Source: Hungatella sp. UBA4396
GTDB lineage: Bacteria > Bacillota > Clostridia > Lachnospirales > Lachnospiraceae
Assembly (NCBI GenBank): GCA_002389905.1
Contig: DGRE01000022.1
Span: forward strand, 62,001-126,000
Direction: 5' to 3'
DNA: 64,000 nucleotides
Part shown: piece after piece, positions 59,001 through 64,000 of the stretch
How positions within the stretch are numbered: the stretch's first letter is position 1
Layout of the letters: every line of letters starts with the position of its first letter
Notes under the pieces: model-generated
Seen by the model: only the letters and a program-made list of their open reading frames with translations
Databases searched by the model: none
Told to the model about the DNA's origin: nothing
Made by a program: the position numbers and the translations under genes

Positions 59001-59519
59001 CAGGAAGAAATTTCCCTTTCCGAATATGTCCTCATAACGGAAAGCAGACTCCTTTGCCTGGTCATACATGCCTCTGGAAATGAATCTCTGCACCTCTCCT
59101 GCCAGACAGGCACTTAAGGCAATAATTCCTTCATGATATTCCCTTAATACCTCATAGTCCACCCTGGGCTTGTAATAAAAGCCATCTACAAAGCCCTTGG
59201 ACACAATCTTCATCAGGTTCTGGTAGCCCTGGTTATTTTCCGCCAAAAGAACCAGGTGGTAATAACGGTCTTCCCCGCTTCCTATTTCCCTGTCAAATCT
59301 GGAGCCGGATGTCACATACACCTCGCACCCTATAATGGGCTTTATTCCCGCCTCTCTGGCTGCCCTGTAAAAGTCAATCACACCATACATGACTCCATGG
59401 TCTGTAATTGCCATGCTGTCCATGCCCAGCTCCTTTGCCCTGGCGGCAAGCTCTTTGATCTTGCTGGAGCCGTCTAACAGGCTGTATTCCGTATGAACGT
59501 GCAAATGTGTAAATGCCAT
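56037..59519 (-). CDS. dnaE: DNA polymerase III alpha subunit DnaE
   Basis: An 1160-residue replicative polymerase. The PHP domain opens MAFTHLHVHTEYSLLDG; the catalytic palm has GPGRGSAAGSLVSYCLGIT and PDIDIDFCFERR with the Asp pair; the fingers and tandem HhH follow; the OB fold (VTIGGMITGKTVKTTRNNKM) is near the C-terminus. This is the DnaE1/DnaE3-type; Firmicutes also have PolC elsewhere. AGGAGAC precedes ATG. Confidence 0.96.
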   Translation of the reverse strand: MAFTHLHVHTEYSLLDGSSKIKELAARAKELGMDSMAITDHGVMYGVIDFYRAAREAGIKPIIGCEVYVTSGSRFDREIGSGEDRYYHLVLLAENNQGYQNLMKIVSKGFVDGFYYKPRVDYEVLREYHEGIIALSACLAGEVQRFISRGMYDQAKESAFRYEDIFGKGNFFLELQDHGIPAQQSVNQGLLRMSGETGIELVATNDIHYTFAEDATPHDLLLCIQTGKKVTDENRMRYEGGQYYCKSEEEMRKLFSYASEAIDNTHKIAERCNVEIEFGVTKLPKYEVPEGYDSWSYLNKLCREGFEHHYPDADQELKKRLDYELEVIHTMGYVDYFLIVWDFIHYARSQDIIVGPGRGSAAGSLVSYCLGITNIDPVPYNLLFERFLNPERVSMPDIDIDFCFERRQEVIDYVVQKYGKDRVVQIVTFGTLAAKGVVRDVGRVLDMPYARCDAIAKMIPRDLGMTLEKALKQSPDLRNAYNEDPEVKYLIDMSMRLEGLPRHTSMHAAGVVISQASVDEYVPLSKGADGTITTQFTMTTLEELGLLKMDFLGLRTLTVIQNAVKAIEKNRNLVLDLDNIDYNDKAVLDSVGTGRDDGVFQLESSGMKSFMKELKPESLEDIIAGISLYRPGPMDFIPKYLRGKNDRTSITYDCPQLEHILKPTHGCIVYQEQVMQIVRDLAGYTMARSDLVRRAMSKKKTSVMEKERQNFVYGNPEEGVAGCVSNGIDEKTANHIYDEMIDFAKYAFNKSHAAAYAVVSYQTAYLKYYYPQEFMAALLTSVMDNVSKVSEYILSCKQMGISILPPDINEGESGFSVSGKFIRYGLSAIKSVGRSVVELIVAEREQNGMFHDLEDFIDRMSNKEVNKRTLENFIKSGALDTLPGTRKQKLLVAPELLEQRSKERKNTMEGQITLFDIAGDEEKSRFQVTFPDVGEFLKEDLLAFEKETLGIYLSGHPMEAYESTWRNNITAVSVDFLVDEETEKANVADGSYVTIGGMITGKTVKTTRNNKMMAFITLEDLAGSVEVIVFPKDYESKRELFVEDSKVFIQGRASIGEDPVGKLICERVVPFTLLPKELWLKFPDKEAYMAAEKEIFEDLKESEGHDCVIIYLEKERAKKVLPSNRNVDASGTLVDALTKKLGEKNVKLVEKKLEKIGKMN

Positions 59520-59619
59520 TTGTTCCTGTCTCCTTTCCTATCTGACGTATAAGAGGCAGAGCCCCATTGTAAATAAATGGAAATCCCCGCCCCATAAATG
59601 CAGTATCTTCTTTTTCTTA

Positions 59620-59877
59620 TTATTCCTGATTAGACAGGTACTTCTGGATCTCAGCAATGGCCTGTTCCTCGTCTGAGCCATCAGCTGTAATCGTAATCGG
59701 TTCTCCCGCACAAAGTCCTAATGTCATCATGCCCATAATGCTCTTGGCATTGACTCTTTTGGACTCCATCTCAACGTAAATGTTGCTTTCATACTGGCTG
59801 GCAACCTGAACCAGCATAGCAACCGGTCTAGCCTCCAAACCTGATGCAAGCTCAATGGTGACTGTTTTTTTAACCAT
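59620..59877 (-). CDS. Crh-like HPr protein with Glu at position 15
   Basis: An 85-residue HPr-fold protein. The regulatory Ser46 region is intact (NAKSIMGMMTLGL), the target of HprK, which is encoded 3 kb upstream. The catalytic His15 of HPr (GLHARP) is Glu here (SGLEARPVAML), so it cannot pass phosphate from EI; Bacillus Crh has Gln at this position and sits at the same place downstream of whiA. It should therefore act only as a CcpA corepressor. ATG 59877 with GAGGAGG is preferred over a longer frame. Confidence 0.9.
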   Translation of the reverse strand: MVKKTVTIELASGLEARPVAMLVQVASQYESNIYVEMESKRVNAKSIMGMMTLGLCAGEPITITADGSDEEQAIAEIQKYLSNQE

Positions 59878-59894
59878 AATTATCCTCCTCAATC

Positions 59895-60866
59895 CTATGA
59901 ACGGACCTGTTCCACTCCACCATCTTCACGCATCCGCCCTGCCAGATCGCAAAGCTTTCTGAGTCGGTGGTTCACTCCTGATTTTCCCACAGGAGGGTCC
60001 AGAGCTTCTCCAAGCTCTTTCAAAGTTGCTTCCGGCCTTTCAAGCCTTTCTCTGGCAATTTCACGTAAATTGTCAGGAAGCTGGTCCAGACCCATTGTAT
60101 CTCTGATATATTTTATATCTTCTATCTGCTTTACAGCAGCCGATACCGTTTTATTAATGTTGGCAGTCTCACAATTCACCTGCCGGTTCACACTGTTGCG
60201 CATATCTTTTAAAATTCTGATGTTCTCCAGCTCCATCAAAGCCACCGGACCCTCCATCACATTCAAAATATCCACAATCTGGTTTCCTTCTTTTATATAA
60301 ACCACATAATACCGCTTTCTCTTCACAATCTTCGCCTCTAAGTCAAAGGTTGCAATGATGGACTTCAGCTGTATGGCCTTGTCCTCTGTGGCACATACGA
60401 TTTCAAAATGATAAAACTTTTCCGGATCACTTAAAGACCCTGAGGAGAGAAATGCTCCCCGGATGAACGCTCTTCTGCAGCATGACTGCTGGATGACCAC
60501 GTTCTGTACCATATTTAAGTTTTCCCCGATTTCTCCCTTTTCATTAAGGAGTTTTGTGGCATGAAGAACTCTTAAGGCTTCTTCATGTTCCCTGACCGTC
60601 ACCGTATAGGTGCGGTTTTTGTTCAAATAGGCATTTCTTCTGATGGACACATCCGTACTTATATTAAATGTTTTTTTCAATAATGTAAAGTACTTTCTTG
60701 CAACTGCCACATTTTCTGTATGAATTTTTATGGTATAGCGGTCATCTTCTGATATGATTATTTTCCCGCAAAGGCTTATAATAGCCGCCATCTCCGCAAT
60801 CTGGCAATGTCTTGCCGGACTGATCTGCCTGGAGAGTTCTTCTTTTAACTTGGAAGAAAATGACAT
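59895..60866 (-). CDS. whiA: WhiA DNA-binding/sporulation-division regulator
   Basis: A 323-residue protein joining an N-terminal LAGLIDADG-like domain (FIRGAFLSSGSLSDPEKFYH region at about 125-150) to a C-terminal HTH (LKELGEALDPPVGKSGVNHRLRKL). In Firmicutes it affects cell division and chromosome segregation. Normally rapZ-yvcK-whiA; here yvcK is missing and 45 nt separate it from rapZ. SD AAGGATGG. Confidence 0.95.
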   Translation of the reverse strand: MSFSSKLKEELSRQISPARHCQIAEMAAIISLCGKIIISEDDRYTIKIHTENVAVARKYFTLLKKTFNISTDVSIRRNAYLNKNRTYTVTVREHEEALRVLHATKLLNEKGEIGENLNMVQNVVIQQSCCRRAFIRGAFLSSGSLSDPEKFYHFEIVCATEDKAIQLKSIIATFDLEAKIVKRKRYYVVYIKEGNQIVDILNVMEGPVALMELENIRILKDMRNSVNRQVNCETANINKTVSAAVKQIEDIKYIRDTMGLDQLPDNLREIARERLERPEATLKELGEALDPPVGKSGVNHRLRKLCDLAGRMREDGGVEQVRS

Positions 60867-60911
60867 ATCCGGACCATCCTTTTCTTATACTGTTCCCGGC
60901 ATATCTTCAGA

Positions 60912-61769
60912 TCACTTATCAATATCCCGGTGTTCCATCTTAATCCCAAATTCCTCTCTGGGCTTAAGCCTGTTATAAACCGCATTGGCAATGGTGACGG
61001 ACCGGTGCTTTCCGCCTGTACACCCAATGGCGATAACCAGCTGGTTTTTCCCCTCCAGCACGTAATTGGGAATGAGGAAATCCAGCATATCATAAAGCTT
61101 GTCCAAAAACAGCCCGGCGGTCCCATTTTGCATCACATAGTCCCGCACCACCTTTTCCTCTCCGGTTCTGGGCCGCAGCTCCTCCACATAGTAGGGGTTA
61201 GGCAGAAACCGGACGTCAAATACCAGGTCCGCATCCGATGGAATCCCGTATTTAAATCCAAAGGAAAGGACGGTGATATAGAGATTCCGGTAAGACTCTC
61301 TGTTTACAAATATCTTTTCCAGCTCCTGCCTCAGCTCTTTGGTGAGAAGCTTGCTGGTGTCGATGATATAATCTGCATCTTCCTTTAAAAAGGCCAGCTT
61401 TCCCCGTTCCTTTAAAATTCCGCTGTCAATTCTTCCACCGGCTGCAAGGGGATGAGCCCTTCTGGTTTCCTTATAACGCTTAACCAGGGTTTCATCTCCT
61501 GCATCCAGGAAAAGGATCTCAAAAAGCAGCCGTTTCCTGGACCACTCATCAAATATATTGCTTAAAACCGATAAATCCTCTCCGCTTCGGATATCGATTC
61601 CCAAAGCCGCATTCCTGATGGCTCCCTGGTTGTTCCATGTCAGTTCAGCAAAGGTTTCCATCAGAGGGATGGGAAGGTTATCCACACAGTAAAACCCCAT
61701 ATCCTCCAGCATCTTAAGGGCCTGGGTTTTTCCTGCGCCCGACATGCCTGTCACAATAACCAGCCTCAC
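60912..61769 (-). CDS. rapZ: RapZ/YvcJ nucleotide-binding protein
   Basis: A 285-residue P-loop protein: Walker A VTGMSGAGKTQAL, Walker B-like RLLFEILFLDA, and the C-terminal domain VAIGCTGGKHRSV typical of the family. It hydrolyses GTP/ATP and in E. coli steers small RNA decay; in Firmicutes the role is less clear. GTG start at 61769 with AAAGGAGG 5 nt before. 18 nt after murB. Confidence 0.95.
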   Translation of the reverse strand: MRLVIVTGMSGAGKTQALKMLEDMGFYCVDNLPIPLMETFAELTWNNQGAIRNAALGIDIRSGEDLSVLSNIFDEWSRKRLLFEILFLDAGDETLVKRYKETRRAHPLAAGGRIDSGILKERGKLAFLKEDADYIIDTSKLLTKELRQELEKIFVNRESYRNLYITVLSFGFKYGIPSDADLVFDVRFLPNPYYVEELRPRTGEEKVVRDYVMQNGTAGLFLDKLYDMLDFLIPNYVLEGKNQLVIAIGCTGGKHRSVTIANAVYNRLKPREEFGIKMEHRDIDK

Positions 61770-61787
61770 GTTGCCTCCTTTGCACTG

Positions 61788-62699
61788 TTAAAACTTTCCC
61801 AGCGTCTTTACTTCCATTTCAAGTTTCACACCAGAATTTTCGAACACCCTTTTTTTGATTTCCCCGCACAGGGCAATCACATCCGCTGCAGTGGCTTCAT
61901 TCTTGTTGATGACAAATCCGCAGTGCTTTTCTGAAACCTGGGCTCCTCCCAGAGAAAAGCCCCGCAGTCCGGCTTCTTCAATCAGCTTTCCGGCAAAGTG
62001 GCCCTCCGGCCTCTTAAAGGTACTTCCTGCGCTGGGATATTCCAGAGGCTGTTTTTCCCTTCTTCTGGAGGTCAATTCCTCCATCCTGCTGCGGATGGCC
62101 TCCTGATCTCCCGGCTCCAAACAAATATCTGCTTCCAGCACCACATACTCCCTGGGGATGATGCAGCTTTTCCGGTATCCTAATTCAAGATCCCGGACAG
62201 ACAGTTCCAGCTCTTCTCCTGACGGTGTCAGCACCCGGACAGAACGGAGAACCTCTCCGATCTCATGGCCATAGGCTCCCGCGTTCATGGCTACCGCTCC
62301 GCCTAAGGTTCCCGGTATTCCTCCGGCAAATTCAAAGCCTGTTAAGCAGGCCCGGCAGGCCTCCTGGGATATCTTTGATAAAAGCACCCCTGCACCGGCC
62401 CTTAAAATTCCTGTCTTTTCATCTGCCTGGCAGACAGAAAAATCTGCCATGGAAATGATCGCTCCGTCAAAGCCCTTGTCTCCCACCAGAAGATTGCTTC
62501 CATTGCCCAGTATGAAGTAAGGCACTTCCTCCCGGCGGCAAAGAGCGATGACAGCGGCAAGCTCTTTTCCGTCAGAAGGGGTCACAAAACAGGCGGCAGG
62601 ACCGCCCACCCGGAATGTGGTATGCTTTCCCATGCTTTCGTTTTGCTTCACATGGTCCTTATCAGCCGCATTCACCAGCTTTTCATAAAATCCAGTCAT
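61788..62699 (-). CDS. murB: UDP-N-acetylenolpyruvoylglucosamine reductase
   Basis: A 303-residue FAD enzyme making UDP-MurNAc for peptidoglycan. FAD site: HTTFRVGGPAACFVTP, YFILGNGSNLLV; catalytic part: GFEFAGGIPGTLGGAVAMNAGAYG, YRKSCI, YPSAGSTFKRPEGHFAGKLIEEAGL with the proton-donor Ser, and the C-terminal Glu in NKNEATAADV. ATG 62699 (GAGGTGTCTG upstream); the TTG 4 codons earlier overlaps the hprK stop. Confidence 0.96.
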   Translation of the reverse strand: MTGFYEKLVNAADKDHVKQNESMGKHTTFRVGGPAACFVTPSDGKELAAVIALCRREEVPYFILGNGSNLLVGDKGFDGAIISMADFSVCQADEKTGILRAGAGVLLSKISQEACRACLTGFEFAGGIPGTLGGAVAMNAGAYGHEIGEVLRSVRVLTPSGEELELSVRDLELGYRKSCIIPREYVVLEADICLEPGDQEAIRSRMEELTSRRREKQPLEYPSAGSTFKRPEGHFAGKLIEEAGLRGFSLGGAQVSEKHCGFVINKNEATAADVIALCGEIKKRVFENSGVKLEMEVKTLGKF

Positions 62700-62707
62700 C
62701 AGACACC

Positions 62708-63640
62708 TCAACTATCTTGTTTTCTTAAAAGGTTTGCCTGGACGCGGTTATATAACTCCTGAGCCGCATTGTACCCCATCTTCTTCTGTCTGTAATTGAC
62801 TGCGGCGGACTCCACAATAATGGCAAGATTACGCCCCGGACGGACGGGAATGGCATGGCACACTACCTGGTTTCCCAGAAACTCCGTATACTGCTCTTCC
62901 AGTCCCATTCTGTCGTATTCCCTGTCTCTGTCCCAGTCCTCCAGTTTGATCACCATGTCAATGGACTGAGTATCCTTTACACTTTCCACACCGAACAAGG
63001 TTTTCACGTCAATGATACCTATGCCTCTTAACTCAATAAAATGCTTAGTAATTTGAGGTGCGCTTCCGATCAGGGTTTCATCACTGACCTTGCGGATCTC
63101 CACCACGTCATCAGTCACAAGACGGTGGCCTCTTTTAATCAGCTCCAGAGCTGCCTCGCTTTTTCCGATGCCGCTTTCTCCCATGATAAGCACGCCTTCA
63201 CCGAATACGTCCACTAAAACTCCGTGAATGCTGATACAGGGAGCCAGCTTCACCTTCAGCCAGCGGATGATTTCAGCCATTAAATCAGAAGTAGTTTTAT
63301 CTGATACAAGGCAGGACACACCGTAGTGGTTGCACAAATCCAGCATATCCTCATCAGGGTCCTGGCTTCTGCTGTATACCATACAGGGAATCTGGCTGGA
63401 CAGCAGCTTATGATACATCTCCAGTTTTCTCTCATGGGTCATCTGCCTGATGTACTCCTGTTCCACATATCCGATGACTTGTACCCGTTCATTATCAAAA
63501 TGGGCATAAAATCCAGCCAGCTGCAAAGCAGGACGGTTAACGTCCGGGTGGCTCAGCACAATCTTTTCTGCATCAATCTCCGGTGTCATATTCCGGAGAT
63601 TCATCTTTTCAATCAACTCTGTAATGACTACTCCATGCAT
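62708..63640 (-). CDS. hprK: HPr kinase/phosphorylase
   Basis: A 310-residue bifunctional enzyme phosphorylating Ser46 of HPr and Crh, controlling carbon catabolite repression. The P-loop is GESGIGKSEAAL (about residue 155), followed by RLVTDDVVEI and the family signature IELRGIGIIDVKTLFGV. Its target Crh-like gene is in the same gene block. GGAGTG precedes ATG 63640. Confidence 0.96.
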   Translation of the reverse strand: MHGVVITELIEKMNLRNMTPEIDAEKIVLSHPDVNRPALQLAGFYAHFDNERVQVIGYVEQEYIRQMTHERKLEMYHKLLSSQIPCMVYSRSQDPDEDMLDLCNHYGVSCLVSDKTTSDLMAEIIRWLKVKLAPCISIHGVLVDVFGEGVLIMGESGIGKSEAALELIKRGHRLVTDDVVEIRKVSDETLIGSAPQITKHFIELRGIGIIDVKTLFGVESVKDTQSIDMVIKLEDWDRDREYDRMGLEEQYTEFLGNQVVCHAIPVRPGRNLAIIVESAAVNYRQKKMGYNAAQELYNRVQANLLRKQDS

Positions 63641-63769
63641 GGGGAATCACTCCTTTTTCTCTATCTGTTTTTCACAATCCAATGAATGGTGCCCAAAAAG
63701 CAGCACGCTCTATAAGCCATACTAACACAGGTTTTCCATTTTGAAAAGCTATAAGTAGGATGTTCTGTG

Positions 63770-64000
63770 TCAGTGAAAAAATTCATAAACGCTTTTTGCC
63801 GCACGGGCATTCATGCCTGGAGTGGCCTCCAGTTCTTCCATGGTAGCCTCTTTTATGGCTTCCAGACCTTTGAAGCTTCGCATCAGCGCCTTTCTCCGGT
63901 TGGGTCCGATATCAGGGATGTCATCTAAAATGGACTTCACCTGTCCTTTGCTCCTTAAGCTTCTGTGGTATTCAATGGCAAACCGGTGGGCCTCATCCTG
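63770..64000 (-). CDS. uvrC: UvrC, C-terminal end (cut by window edge)
   Basis: The last 76 residues of the excinuclease subunit: DEAHRFAIEYHRSLRSKGQV, the end of the UvrC RNase H-like endonuclease domain, then the helix-hairpin-helix pair LDDIPDIGPNRRKAL and ATMEELEATPGMNARAAKSVYEFF. TGA at 63770-63772. UvrC followed by hprK is a known order in Clostridia. The rest is outside the window. Confidence 0.95.
   Translation of the reverse strand, partial: QDEAHRFAIEYHRSLRSKGQVKSILDDIPDIGPNRRKALMRSFKGLEAIKEATMEELEATPGMNARAAKSVYEFFH

Noticed and set aside
1..64000. CRISPR array or prophage
   Set aside because: No regularly spaced repeats with spacers were seen, and no capsid, terminase, portal, integrase or lysis gene is present. 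The holin-like ORF at 53.8 kb is better explained as a type I toxin.

Overview
The window looks like chromosome of an anaerobic, low-to-mid GC Gram-positive of the Lachnospiraceae / Clostridium cluster XIVa type (Lacrimispora- or Hungatella-like). This is an inference from Gram-positive style ribosome binding sites, a rubrerythrin, several Firmicutes-type regulators (XRE, YtrA-class GntR, FCD-type GntR), a cell-wall-binding-repeat secreted protein, and a conserved block uvrC-hprK-murB-rapZ-whiA-HPr/Crh-dnaE-pfkA. Most genes are on the minus strand.

Layout. 1-12.9 kb: mixed accessory and housekeeping genes: an HD-GYP fragment, a Mef-type macrolide efflux gene behind a leader peptide and attenuator, a YtrA-type GntR/ABC operon with its operator, a TehA/TDT-like permease, a tocopherol-cyclase-like protein, a methyltransferase, a C39-like peptidase and rubrerythrin. 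12.9-19.8 kb: an AlkA-like glycosylase, a heterodimeric ABC exporter, a membrane diguanylate cyclase and a GNAT. 19.8-26.1 kb: a five-gene peptide/nickel-type ABC importer with a divergent LysR. 26.4-27.8 kb: a TetR plus arylamine N-acetyltransferase. 27.8-30.9 kb: a compact accessory module with tRNA-Lys(UUU), RtcB RNA ligase, an XRE protein and tRNA-Glu(UUC) on one strand, preceded by a 48-codon ORF and a terminator-like hairpin, facing a divergent XRE plus peptide deformylase pair. 31.1-34.6 kb: lysS, greA, dusB and a small unrecognised protein. 34.6-54.9 kb: a pectin/galacturonate region: LacI, two CHR transporters, a deletion scar fusing an alcohol dehydrogenase to a TRAP permease, twin FCD-GntR regulators, uxaA-uxaB, a drug-type ABC pair, a six-gene ABC importer/GH28 operon, AraC, GH105 and an esterase. 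A type I toxin-antitoxin-like locus lies at 53.6-53.9 kb. 54.9-64 kb: the core block pfkA, dnaE, Crh-like HPr, whiA, rapZ, murB, hprK, uvrC.

How genes work together. In the pectin region the substrate-binding protein and two permeases import oligogalacturonides or related fragments; the GH105 and signal-less GH28 enzymes cut them inside the cell; uxaB and uxaA carry tagaturonate to KDG. Closely similar 12-16 bp palindromes (core GTAAG-NN-CTTAC) lie in front of lacI, uxaA and the importer operon, suggesting one LacI (or CcpA) regulon.

Most noteworthy: (1) the tRNA-Lys / RtcB / XRE / tRNA-Glu cassette with its divergent XRE-deformylase partner, which reads like a translation-repair or anti-anticodon-nuclease module; (2) a 7-residue leader peptide ending in Arg-Leu-Arg in front of the mef-like gene, with mutually exclusive RNA structures; (3) a holin-like type I toxin with a convergent antisense RNA and a start codon apparently changed to ACG; (4) the ADH/TRAP fusion scar.
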